A stretch of 64,000 nt of DNA from the NCBI RefSeq assembly GCF_025993685.1, contig NZ_DAJPEN010000001.1, positions 3,596,001-3,660,000 of the forward strand, given 5' to 3'. A model generated the notes under the pieces. It worked only from the letters and a program-made list of their open reading frames with translations. It did not search any database and was not told the DNA's origin. Both the position numbers and the translations under genes were made by a program. Positions 8,055 to 16,145 of the stretch are shown one piece after another (positions within the stretch are counted from its first letter, which is position 1; each line of letters starts with the position of its first letter). This DNA is from Bacteroides mediterraneensis. Lineage in GTDB: Bacteria; Bacteroidota; Bacteroidia; Bacteroidales; Bacteroidaceae.

Positions 8055-10517
8055 ATGAAAAAGTTCGTAGATGTCATCGTTCCGCTGCCCATTGCCAGCC
8101 AATATACTTACTCCCTTCCGGAAAACCTGGAAGAGAATATACAGCCGGGCTGTCGGGTCATTGTGCCCTTCGGACCGAAGAAGTTCTATACAGCCATCGT
8201 AACAAAGGTACACGAAACAGCTCCCGAGGCATACGAGACGAAGGATATCTCGGAGATACTCGATTCGCGCCCCGTCTTGTTGGGACGTCAGTTTTCGTTC
8301 TGGAAATGGCTGGCCGACTATTATCTCTGTACGCTGGGCGATGTGTACAAGGCAGCTCTGCCTTCGGGCATGAAACTGGAAAGCGAAACACTGGTGGAAT
8401 ACAATCCGGACTTTGTGGCTTCGGAACCACTTCCTCCGCGGGAGCAACGTATTCTGGACTTGCTCAGTGCCGACCCGGAACAATGTGTCACGCAACTGGA
8501 GAAGAGCAGTGGGATGAAGAATCTGTTGCCCGTCATCAAATCGCTGCTGGAGAAAGAAGCCATCTGCATCAAAGAAGAAATCAAGCGGAGCTACAAACCA
8601 CGCACGGAAGTACGGGTCCGCCTGACAGAAGCCCTGCAAAACGAACATCGCCTGCACATCCAGTTTGATTTGTTGGCACGGGCTCCCAAACAGCAGGCCA
8701 TCCTGATGAAATACCTGGAGCTGTCGGGATGGAATGCCGAAAAGCAAAATATCCGGGAAGTCAGCAAGAAGCAATTGCTGGAAGCATCCGGACAAACCCA
8801 GTCCGTTTTCAAGGAACTGGTAAACAAACAAATACTGGAGACTTATCTGTACGAAATCGGCCGACTGACTGGTGGAGAAACCGAAACGTCCCCCGTACAT
8901 ACCCTCAGCCCCGCCCAGCAACGAGCCTTTTATGATGTTCTGACTTGTTTTCAGACCAAGAATGTCTGTCTGCTGCATGGAGTCACAGCCAGTGGCAAGA
9001 CCGAAATCTATATCCACCTGATAGAGGAAGTGCTGAAAGCCGGCAAGCAGGTACTCTACCTCCTTCCGGAAATTGCCCTCACCACCCAGATTACCGAACG
9101 GTTGCGAAGGGTGTTTGGAGCCCGGCTGGGAGTGTATCATTCCAAGTTTCCCGACGCGGAACGAGTGGAAATCTGGCAGAAACAACTCACCGAGCAAGAT
9201 TACGACGTGATATTGGGGGTCCGTTCGTCCGTATTCCTGCCATTCCGTCGACTGGGCCTGGTCATCGTAGACGAGGAACATGAAACAAGTTACAAACAGC
9301 AAGACCCAGCACCGCGGTATCATGCACGGAACGCGGCCATCATGCTGGCTTCCATGTACGGCGCCAAGACGTTGCTGGGTACAGCTACCCCCAGTTTGGA
9401 AAGCTATTTTCATGCCCGAAACGGAAAATACGGGCTGGTGGAACTGACGGAACGTCACCAGCAAATTCAGTTGCCACACATCGAACTGGTAGACATCAAG
9501 GAACTGGCCCGGAAGAAACGGATGACGGCACAGTTCTCTCCCCTGCTGTTGCAAAAGATACGGGAGGCCTTGGAGCAGAAGGAGCAGGTCATCCTGTTCC
9601 AGAACCGACGGGGCTTCGCGCCGATGATTGAATGTCGCACCTGCGGATGGGTTCCCCGTTGCAAGAACTGTGACGTGAGCCTGACCTACCACAAGGTACT
9701 CCACCAACTGACATGCCACTATTGCGGCTATACCTACGCCGTACCCACGGCTTGTCCGGCTTGTGGCGGAGTGGAACTGGTGAACCGGGGCTTCGGCACG
9801 GAAAAAATTGAAGACGACATCAAACAGATTTTCCCGGAGGCCCGGGTAGCCCGGATGGACCTGGATACCACCCGTACCCGCACAGCCTACGAACGCATCA
9901 TCAGCGACTTTGAAGAAGGAAAGACAGATATTCTGATTGGCACACAGATGATTTCCAAAGGTCTGGACTTCGACCGGGTGAGTGTGGTGGGTATCCTGAA
10001 TGCTGACTCGATGATGAACTATCCCGACTTCCGGTCGTACGAACGAGCCTTCCAGCTCATGGCGCAGGTGGCCGGACGGGCCGGACGGAAAAACAAGCAA
10101 GGATTGGTAGTGCTCCAGACCAAATCGCCTGAAAACCCACTCATCCATCAGATTATGGCCAACGACTATGCCCGGTTGTACCAAGAGCAGATGGAAGAAC
10201 GGAGACTGTTCAAATATCCTCCTTTCTACCGTCTGATTTATGTGTACCTGAAGCACCGCAAAGAAGACATTCTGACGCAGGCAGCCGACCTCATGGCCGC
10301 CCGTCTGCGCCAAGGCATGGGCGAACGGATACTGGGACCGGACAAACCACCAGTGGCCCGGATACAATCGCTTTTCATCCGGAAAATTGTCATCAAAATA
10401 GAACAGGAAGCCTCGCTGAGCAAAGTGCGCCGTTACCTGAACCAGGTGCAACGGAGCCTAATTGAAGACGAGCGTTTCCGTTCGCTCATGGTATATTATG
10501 ATGTAGACCCTACCTAA
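8055..10517 (+). CDS. priA: primosomal protein N', replication restart helicase
   Basis: 820 residues from the ATG at 8055 (MKKFVDVIVPLP), chosen because homologous starts begin with this segment. PriA is a superfamily 2 DNA helicase that loads the replisome at stalled forks. The N-terminal 3'-DNA-binding domain is followed by Walker A (GVTASGKTE, about residue 310), the DEEH box (VIVDEEHETSY), and an eight-cysteine zinc-binding insert at about 526-570 (CRTCG, CKNC, CHYCG, CPACG). Helicase motifs GTQMISKG and QVAGRAGR come later. Length and motifs are complete. The next two genes follow at 11 bases and with an overlap, so the three may be co-transcribed. Confidence 0.97.
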   Translation: MKKFVDVIVPLPIASQYTYSLPENLEENIQPGCRVIVPFGPKKFYTAIVTKVHETAPEAYETKDISEILDSRPVLLGRQFSFWKWLADYYLCTLGDVYKAALPSGMKLESETLVEYNPDFVASEPLPPREQRILDLLSADPEQCVTQLEKSSGMKNLLPVIKSLLEKEAICIKEEIKRSYKPRTEVRVRLTEALQNEHRLHIQFDLLARAPKQQAILMKYLELSGWNAEKQNIREVSKKQLLEASGQTQSVFKELVNKQILETYLYEIGRLTGGETETSPVHTLSPAQQRAFYDVLTCFQTKNVCLLHGVTASGKTEIYIHLIEEVLKAGKQVLYLLPEIALTTQITERLRRVFGARLGVYHSKFPDAERVEIWQKQLTEQDYDVILGVRSSVFLPFRRLGLVIVDEEHETSYKQQDPAPRYHARNAAIMLASMYGAKTLLGTATPSLESYFHARNGKYGLVELTERHQQIQLPHIELVDIKELARKKRMTAQFSPLLLQKIREALEQKEQVILFQNRRGFAPMIECRTCGWVPRCKNCDVSLTYHKVLHQLTCHYCGYTYAVPTACPACGGVELVNRGFGTEKIEDDIKQIFPEARVARMDLDTTRTRTAYERIISDFEEGKTDILIGTQMISKGLDFDRVSVVGILNADSMMNYPDFRSYERAFQLMAQVAGRAGRKNKQGLVVLQTKSPENPLIHQIMANDYARLYQEQMEERRLFKYPPFYRLIYVYLKHRKEDILTQAADLMAARLRQGMGERILGPDKPPVARIQSLFIRKIVIKIEQEASLSKVRRYLNQVQRSLIEDERFRSLMVYYDVDPT

Positions 10518-10528
10518 ACGATATCACA

Positions 10529-11245
10529 ATGAACATAGAATTAGATGTACATACACACACCATCGCCAGCGGACATGCATTCAGCAGCCTGCAGGAAATG
10601 GCACGGGCAGCCGCCGACAAGGGACTGAAGTTGCTCGGCATCACGGAACATACACCGGGCATCCCCGGAAGCTGCCACCTGATTTACTTCCGCAACCTGC
10701 ACGTGGTGCCGCGTCGGATGTACGGCATCGAACTCCTGCTCGGGGCGGAAATCAACATCCTCGATACAGAAGGTACCCTCGACTTGGACGAGTTTCACAT
10801 GAACCTGCTGGACCTACGGATTGCGGGGATTCACTCTTTATGCTACACACCGGGCACTCCCGAAGAGAATACCCACGGCATGATCAAGGCCATTGAAAAT
10901 CCGTACACGCACATCATCAGCCATCCGGGTGACGGAACCGCCAAACTGATTTTCGAACCGATTGTACAGGCAGCCAAGGCAAATCACACGCTGCTGGAAA
11001 TCAACAACAGCTCCCTGAAGCCCTGCCGCAAAAAAGTGGAGGCACGTCCCAACAACCTGGAGATACTCCGTCTCTGCAAGCAATACGAGGTGCCGGTCAT
11101 CCTGGGAAGTGACGCCCACATCTCGTTCGACATCGCCACCTACGACCATGCCCTGGAACTGGTCAAGGAAACAGAATTTCCGGAAAGCCTCATCCTGAAC
11201 ACCGATGTGGCCCGTTTTAAACAGTATTTACACCTCGACAAATGA
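10529..11245 (+). CDS. PHP-domain phosphatase, YcdX type
   Basis: 238 residues. The polymerase-and-histidinol-phosphatase fold is shown by the metal ligands DVHTHT near the N-terminus, ITEHTPG, the Glu in LGAEINIL, GIHSL, ISHPGDG and LGSDAHI near the C-terminus. E. coli YcdX is a trinuclear-zinc phosphatase of this family. It starts 11 bases after priA and its last codon overlaps the next gene's ATG by four bases, so it is translationally coupled to the low-molecular-weight phosphatase. The natural substrate is unknown. Confidence 0.85.
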   Translation: MNIELDVHTHTIASGHAFSSLQEMARAAADKGLKLLGITEHTPGIPGSCHLIYFRNLHVVPRRMYGIELLLGAEINILDTEGTLDLDEFHMNLLDLRIAGIHSLCYTPGTPEENTHGMIKAIENPYTHIISHPGDGTAKLIFEPIVQAAKANHTLLEINNSSLKPCRKKVEARPNNLEILRLCKQYEVPVILGSDAHISFDIATYDHALELVKETEFPESLILNTDVARFKQYLHLDK

Positions 11246-11742
11246 AAAAACAACGTATACTTTTTGTCTGTCTCGGCAACATCTGCCGTTCCTCTTCTGC
11301 CGAAGAAATCATGCGTACCTTGGTACGCCGTGCAGGAAAAGAAAAAGAGTTTGAGATTGATTCCGCAGGCATCATCGGCTTTCACGAAGGAGAATTGCCG
11401 GATGCACGCATGCGGGCACATGCCATCCGCAGAGGCTATGAGCTGACGCACCGTTCACGCCCGGTCCGTACGGAAGATTTCTATCGCTTCGATTGGATTC
11501 TGGGAATGGACGACCGCAACATCGATGCCCTCCGCGAGAAAGCACCCGATGTGGAAAGCGAACAGAAAATCCATCGTATGACGGAGTTCTGCCGTACCAA
11601 GGTCATCGACCATGTACCCGACCCTTACTACGGAGGGGCACAGGGTTTTGAAAATGTGCTCGATATTCTGGAAGATGCCTGCCAAGGATTGCTGGAGCGT
11701 TTAATGAAGACTCCTGAAGACAAAGAAACCGCTGAAAAATAA
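11242..11742 (+). CDS. low-molecular-weight protein tyrosine phosphatase
   Basis: 166 residues, the normal length. The P-loop CLGNICRS supplies nucleophile Cys10 and Arg16, and VPDPYYGG (about 127-134) supplies the general-acid Asp. Such enzymes dephosphorylate tyrosine-phosphorylated proteins, often kinases of polysaccharide export, but no such kinase is nearby. The ATG overlaps the PHP gene's stop codon. An arsenate-reductase role is less likely: the ArsC-type relative at 25338 is clearly different. Confidence 0.92.
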   Translation: MKKQRILFVCLGNICRSSSAEEIMRTLVRRAGKEKEFEIDSAGIIGFHEGELPDARMRAHAIRRGYELTHRSRPVRTEDFYRFDWILGMDDRNIDALREKAPDVESEQKIHRMTEFCRTKVIDHVPDPYYGGAQGFENVLDILEDACQGLLERLMKTPEDKETAEK

Positions 11743-11772
11743 CTTGAATCACTTACCTAAACAAAAAATACC

Positions 11773-12999
11773 ATGAATCAAACCATTGCGCCTTTTGCCC
11801 GCCCGCTGTATGTGATGACCAAACCCGTCGGAGCGGTCTGCAACCTGGCATGCGACTATTGTTACTACCTGGAAAAAGCGAACTTGTATAAAGACATCTC
11901 CAAACACGTGATGAGCGACGAACTGCTGGAAAAGTTCATCCGTGAATACATCGGCTCCCAGACCATGCCGCAGGTACTCTTTACCTGGCACGGAGGAGAA
12001 ACGCTGATGCGCCCGCTCAGTTTCTACAAACGGGTGATGGAACTGCAACAGAAGTATGCCGGCGGACACACCATCGACAACTGCATACAGACCAACGGTA
12101 CGTTGCTGAACGATGAATGGTGCGAGTTTTTCCGGAAGCACAACTGGCTGGTAGGCGTATCGATTGACGGTCCACAGGAGTTCCACGACGAATACCGCAA
12201 GAACCGGCAGGGACGCCCGTCGTTTACCAAAGTAATGCAGGGCATCCAGCTGCTGAAAAATCATGGTGTGGAATGGAATGCCCTAGCTGTAGTCAACGAC
12301 TTCAATGCCGACTATCCGCTGGATTTCTATCATTTCTTCAAGGAGATTGACTGCCGCTACATTCAGTTTACTCCGATTGTGGAACGTATCAGTCCCCATG
12401 CCGACGGACGCCACCTGGCCAGTCCGCTGCAAGAAGGAGAGAAGCTGGCCGACTTTTCCGTATCACCGGAACAATGGGGAAACTTCCTCTGTACCCTGTT
12501 CGATGAATGGGTACGTGAAGACGTAGGCAAATTCTTCATCCAGCTGTTTGACTCTACCCTGGCCAACTGGGTAGGTGTGCAACCGGGTATCTGCACCATG
12601 GCTAAGACCTGCGGGCATGCCGGCGTCATGGAATTCAACGGTGATGTGTATTCCTGCGACCACTTTGTCTTTCCGGAATACAAACTGGGCAACATAAACG
12701 AGAAAACACTGGTGGAAATGATGTACAGCGACCGCCAGCTCCAGTTCGGACAGATGAAACAGGATGCCCTGCCCCGCCAGTGCAAGGAATGTGAGTTCCT
12801 TTTTGCCTGCAACGGTGAGTGCCCGAAAAACCGATTCACCCATACCGCCGACGGCGAGCCGGGACTGAACTATCTGTGCAAGGGATACCATCAGTTCTTC
12901 CAACACGTAGCCCCCTACATGGACTATATGAAAAAAGAACTGCTGGCCGAACGCCCGCCAGCCAATATCATGGAAGCCATCAAAAAGGGAGAGCTGTAA
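11773..12999 (+). CDS. chuR: anaerobic sulfatase-maturating enzyme (radical SAM)
   Basis: 408 residues. The radical SAM CxxxCxxC motif is Cys23-Cys27-Cys30 (CNLACDYC); the SPASM-type C-terminus has further cysteines (CTMAKTCGHAG, YSCDHF, CKECEFLFACNGEC) for two auxiliary [4Fe-4S] clusters. The sequence resembles the Bacteroides thetaiotaomicron ChuR I recall, which oxidises the active-site Ser or Cys of sulfatases to formylglycine and is needed to use sulfated host glycans such as heparin and chondroitin sulfate. No sulfatase is encoded in this window, so it must act on proteins made elsewhere. Its stop codon lies inside the terminator hairpin. Confidence 0.93.
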   Translation: MNQTIAPFARPLYVMTKPVGAVCNLACDYCYYLEKANLYKDISKHVMSDELLEKFIREYIGSQTMPQVLFTWHGGETLMRPLSFYKRVMELQQKYAGGHTIDNCIQTNGTLLNDEWCEFFRKHNWLVGVSIDGPQEFHDEYRKNRQGRPSFTKVMQGIQLLKNHGVEWNALAVVNDFNADYPLDFYHFFKEIDCRYIQFTPIVERISPHADGRHLASPLQEGEKLADFSVSPEQWGNFLCTLFDEWVREDVGKFFIQLFDSTLANWVGVQPGICTMAKTCGHAGVMEFNGDVYSCDHFVFPEYKLGNINEKTLVEMMYSDRQLQFGQMKQDALPRQCKECEFLFACNGECPKNRFTHTADGEPGLNYLCKGYHQFFQHVAPYMDYMKKELLAERPPANIMEAIKKGEL

Positions 13000-13016
13000 C
13001 AGCCCTCCCTTTTTTC
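12982..13016 (+). terminator. intrinsic terminator overlapping the chuR 3' end
   Basis: AAAAAGGGAG (12982-12991) pairs with CTCCCTTTTT, and inside it GCTGT pairs with ACAGC around a single A, then a T-run. The chuR stop codon is in the hairpin. The symmetric A/T flanks let it serve the convergent thioredoxin gene too. Confidence 0.85.
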
Positions 13017-13038
13017 ATATACTGCCTGACAAATTGCA

Positions 13039-13404
13039 TTACCCGTTCTTCAGTAACACATTCTGAATGGCATCCTTCAGGTTCTTCTTCGGCAATGCCC
13101 CTTGTGCCATCTGCGGAGTACCCGTCATCGGCACAAACAGCAGTGAAGGTACGCTCCGGATACCGAACAGGGCTGCCAGTTCTTCCTCTTCATCTACATT
13201 CACCTTATAGATATCCACTTGTCCGGCATATTCATCAGCCAGCTCGTCGAGCACTGGGGCCAGCATCTTGCAAGGGCCACACCAAGTAGCATAAAAATCA
13301 ATCAGCGCCGGACGGCTGCCGAGGAACTTCCATTCGTTCGGACTTGTTTCATAGTTGGCTACTTTCGTCAAAAAATCTGCTTTGTTCAAATGTACTGCAC
13401 TCAT
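13039..13404 (-). CDS. trxA: thioredoxin
   Basis: 121 residues, one domain, no signal peptide, so cytoplasmic. The active site is Cys42-Gly-Pro-Cys45 in YATWCGPCKM, and the cis-proline follows in IRSVPSLLF. It reduces protein disulfides. The neighbouring membrane protein gene and oxyR, whose product is reset by thiol reductants, suggest an oxidative-stress cluster. Its start is 42 bases from the upstream small gene, so the two may be co-transcribed. Symbol by family; several thioredoxins are usual in this group. Confidence 0.92.
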   Translation of the reverse strand: MSAVHLNKADFLTKVANYETSPNEWKFLGSRPALIDFYATWCGPCKMLAPVLDELADEYAGQVDIYKVNVDEEEELAALFGIRSVPSLLFVPMTGTPQMAQGALPKKNLKDAIQNVLLKNG

Positions 13405-13446
13405 ATTCTTCTGTTTTTAGATTTTACACTGTGACATTTATCTCTG

Positions 13447-13686
13447 TTATTTATTCTCTGCCCGATAAGGTTTCACGAAACCCTTATACAAAGCCTTGTT
13501 TCCGGTAGAAGAGGCGCATCCTCCTGCCCCACAGCAGGACCAGTTGACCACAGCCATCAGCATCAACAACCCGCCCAATATGATCATCAGAGAGTCTGAG
13601 GCGTAGATGCCATACCCTGCAAACACCGCTCCGGCCAGAAGGCGTATCACCCGAAACACATCCCAATTGCGAAATAATCTTTTCAT
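13447..13686 (-). CDS. small DUF2892/YgaP-like membrane protein
   Basis: 79 residues from the ATG at 13686; a GTG three codons earlier is possible. Two hydrophobic helices (VIRLLAGAVFAGYGIY and MIILGGLLMLMAVVNW) match the inner-membrane DUF2892 module found at the end of YgaP-type rhodaneses. After the second helix comes a cysteine cluster, WSCCGAGGCAS, which could bind a metal or carry redox-active thiols. It diverges from oxyR with a 101-bp gap and precedes thioredoxin, which points to a thiol-stress role. That role is inferred. Confidence 0.75.
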   Translation of the reverse strand: MKRLFRNWDVFRVIRLLAGAVFAGYGIYASDSLMIILGGLLMLMAVVNWSCCGAGGCASSTGNKALYKGFVKPYRAENK

Positions 13687-13715
13687 TGTCAACACTTTTT
13701 TCTTGGTTTCTGAGA

Positions 13716-13723
13716 CAAAAGTA
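13716..13723 (-). promoter_or_regulatory. -7 promoter element of the DUF2892 gene
   Basis: On the minus strand TACTTTTG matches TAnnTTTG, 29 bases before the ATG at 13686. It is 34 bases from the oppositely directed oxyR -7 element. Confidence 0.55.
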
Positions 13724-13757
13724 CGAGGAAACCGCTAACCGCACAACAGATTTTTCC

Positions 13758-13765
13758 TATCTTTG
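13758..13765 (+). promoter_or_regulatory. -7 promoter element of oxyR
   Basis: TATCTTTG matches TAnnTTTG, 22 bases before the oxyR start codon. The closeness of the two divergent elements would let OxyR, if it binds here, act on both. Confidence 0.55.
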
Positions 13766-13787
13766 TATTGATAAAATCTATTGAACC

Positions 13788-14747
13788 ATGACCTTGCAAC
13801 AGATGGAATACATCGTGGCCCTCGACAAATACCGCCACTTCGTACTTGCCGCCGAAGCCTGTGGGGTGACACAGCCCACCCTCAGCGCAATGATTCAAAA
13901 ACTGGAAGAGGAACTCGACGTCAAGATTTTCAACCGTGACCGGAAGAATATCTCCCCCACCCGCATCGGAGAAAAGATTATCCGGCAGGCACAGATGGCC
14001 TTGAACGAGACCCAGCGCATCAAAGAGGTAGTAGCCGACGAAACCGACCGTATGAACGGCAGCCTGCGCATCGGTGTATTGCCCACGGTTGCCCCCTACC
14101 TCGTACCCGATTTCATCTATCATTTCCGAAAAGCCTATCCCCATGTCAGCCTCTTTATCGACGAAAGAGAAAAAGAAGCCTTACTGCAAGGTCTGAAATA
14201 CGGCAACCTGGACATGGCCCTCAGCACCTCCCCGGAAGAAGCGGACGCTCGTATTCTGGAAATACCAGTCTATACCGAAAAGTTTGTAGCCTACCTTTCT
14301 GAACAATGCGACCAGGCCAAAAATTGCCTTACCAACGGTACTTTGCCTCCAGAACAAATGTGGATATTGAAAGAAGGACACTGCATGCCCCACAGTGGTA
14401 TGAACTTCTGCCAGAACAAAGACATCGGCAATCACATCTACGAGGCCGGCAGTATTGAAACGCTGATCAAAATCGTAGACCGCAACGGAGGATACACCAT
14501 CATTCCCGAGCTCCACCTCCAATCGCTTACAGAGAAGCAACGAAACCATATCCTGCCGCTTCAGTTCAATCCACCCGCCCAACGCCGCATTTCCATCCTG
14601 ATAAAAGACGATTTTATCCGCGAACGGATGGTCAACGCCGTACTGGATACCTTGAAAATTCTCATTCCCCCGACCATGCTGGAAAAGCGGCTTGCCGCCC
14701 ATACCATCAAGTTGCGGCATACTCCCAACTCTTCCCAGCCGAAATAG
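13788..14747 (+). CDS. oxyR: hydrogen peroxide-sensing LysR-type regulator OxyR
   Basis: 319 residues. The N-terminal helix-turn-helix (about 1-60, QQMEYIVALDKY and VTQPTLSAMIQKLE) is followed by a two-lobed regulatory domain. Counting from the ATG, the redox cysteines fall at Cys199 (EGHC) and Cys208 (MNFC), the same numbers and spacing as E. coli OxyR, so the peroxide-driven disulfide switch is intact. In Bacteroides OxyR induces catalase, Ahp and Dps on air exposure. It is divergent from a cysteine-rich small membrane protein. Confidence 0.95.
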   Translation: MTLQQMEYIVALDKYRHFVLAAEACGVTQPTLSAMIQKLEEELDVKIFNRDRKNISPTRIGEKIIRQAQMALNETQRIKEVVADETDRMNGSLRIGVLPTVAPYLVPDFIYHFRKAYPHVSLFIDEREKEALLQGLKYGNLDMALSTSPEEADARILEIPVYTEKFVAYLSEQCDQAKNCLTNGTLPPEQMWILKEGHCMPHSGMNFCQNKDIGNHIYEAGSIETLIKIVDRNGGYTIIPELHLQSLTEKQRNHILPLQFNPPAQRRISILIKDDFIRERMVNAVLDTLKILIPPTMLEKRLAAHTIKLRHTPNSSQPK

Positions 14748-14752
14748 AGAAT

Positions 14753-14796
14753 AAAAAAGAACTGCAAGCCCCGGATTGCTCCAAAGACCTGCAGTT
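14753..14796 (-). terminator. probable terminator of the B12 operon
   Basis: On the minus strand AACTGCA (from 14796) pairs with TGCAGTT (to 14760) around a 23-base loop, followed by CTTTTTT. It stands between oxyR and the last gene of the convergent B12 operon. The stem is short. Confidence 0.5.
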
Positions 14797-14815
14797 ACTA
14801 ACCAAGAAAAGAGTG

Positions 14816-16129
14816 TTATTTGTGATAGAATTTCCGCATAGGATAAATCCCTATCGGATAATTTGTCTTGTTTTCAATCTTCCGCACCAGCGAAGGAGCA
14901 CTTCCGCTGCAATCGTACACCAGCAGGTAGTTCTTGTCGGGCTTTACATCCTCCCTATACACGTTGGATACCGCCACATACACATACTGGTTAGTAGGGT
15001 CGGCAATCACGTTGCAGTTCAAATACTTCCCGTCGGGCGCATCTTTCAGCACATCGATAAACGCTTCACTCTTCCAAGTTTTCAATGACAATCGTTTCAC
15101 CGTAGTGCTTCCAGCTGCATAATACAGGTAATCTCCAGCCCGCGTAACCCCGGAAGTATTGAAGAACTCCGCAGAAATATCCTCTGAAATCTTTTTGGTC
15201 TTGGTAACCTTCCACTCATCCAGGTTGACAAACTGAAGATAGCTTTTCTTCTCACCCCCTCTGCCACAAGTCGCCAACACAATTTCCCGTTCACCTGTCT
15301 GAAACAGTCCACTGATAAACTCTCCTTTCAAATCGGGCAACACCCGGCTCACCTTGTTCACTCCTTTTGAGATTTCCAGCAGACGGGTAGACTCCCAGAA
15401 ACCGCCTCCCCCGCAATACAGACAATCGCCTACCTGGAGAATACCACGAGTACTGGCAACCTTTTCAACAGTGTTTCCCTGATTTCCGAAATGAAATGCT
15501 CCTTCCACCACATTCACTTCGCCAGTCGTACTGTCAAAGCGAAAGAATCCCTGCCCTTCCGAGAAAAAAATATTTTTTTCATCCAATACCGCAATATTTT
15601 CAAAAGGGATAGACAAACTGATTAACTCATCCTCGTCTTTACTTCCTTCCGGACGCTTGAACTTCAGGTCATCCAGTTTGTAAGCTTTCTCACGTTTCAA
15701 AGTCACGGCATCTGCCACAACCAGCACTCCGTCGCCTTCTTCTCCATTCGGAGCATACATCCCGTCACTAAGAATATAAAGTTTGCCATTGTACATCCAC
15801 ATATCCTGCACCTCGTTTCCCAAAGCCGTCCCGTTCACCTTACGGTACACACCTTCTTCCACCGTACCATCGGGAGCCAGGTAAGTAATGGAACTGTTTT
15901 CAATGGCACGTGCCCCTTGATTCAAAATCAGAACTCCGTCCGGACGGGCATATCCTTCCAAATACACGGTTTCTCCAGAAGACTCTCCTGAGCCAGAAGG
16001 AGTTTCTTCCGTGCCATCCGAGGGTGTTTCGGCTGGCGGTTGTTCCAAATTCTTGTCCTTTACACAGCCAGCAAGCATACCTACTCCCAAGCAAGCCACC
16101 CATACGATATAAAAAAATCTTTTCTTCAT
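14816..16129 (-). CDS. DUF5074/YncE-like beta-propeller lipoprotein, last gene of B12 operon
   Basis: 437 residues from the ATG at 16129. The signal peptide ends in the lipobox LAGC, then a Glu/Ser/Pro-rich linker, so it is likely anchored on the outer membrane. The rest repeats propeller blades; the segment GVLILNQG, then GTALGNEVQDMWMYNGKLYIL, parallels the same region of the next protein (16146) and of the BtuG-like protein (18743). The start is 16 bases from the upstream gene's stop, so it is in the riboswitch-controlled operon. A role in capturing cobalamin or a related corrinoid at the surface is inferred from the operon and paralogy, not from a visible ligand motif. Confidence 0.75.
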   Translation of the reverse strand: MKKRFFYIVWVACLGVGMLAGCVKDKNLEQPPAETPSDGTEETPSGSGESSGETVYLEGYARPDGVLILNQGARAIENSSITYLAPDGTVEEGVYRKVNGTALGNEVQDMWMYNGKLYILSDGMYAPNGEEGDGVLVVADAVTLKREKAYKLDDLKFKRPEGSKDEDELISLSIPFENIAVLDEKNIFFSEGQGFFRFDSTTGEVNVVEGAFHFGNQGNTVEKVASTRGILQVGDCLYCGGGGFWESTRLLEISKGVNKVSRVLPDLKGEFISGLFQTGEREIVLATCGRGGEKKSYLQFVNLDEWKVTKTKKISEDISAEFFNTSGVTRAGDYLYYAAGSTTVKRLSLKTWKSEAFIDVLKDAPDGKYLNCNVIADPTNQYVYVAVSNVYREDVKPDKNYLLVYDCSGSAPSLVRKIENKTNYPIGIYPMRKFYHK

Positions 16130-16145
16130 CCTTCCAATCATTTAA

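Noticed and set aside
8040..10451. Long open frame (over 800 codons) antisense to priA
   Set aside because: It mirrors priA codon bias, has no domain or start signal, and priA is complete with all motifs.
11242..11742. Arsenate reductase role for the first low-molecular-weight phosphatase
   Set aside because: It lacks the extra cysteine pair of ArsC and is coupled to the PHP phosphatase gene, not to ars genes.
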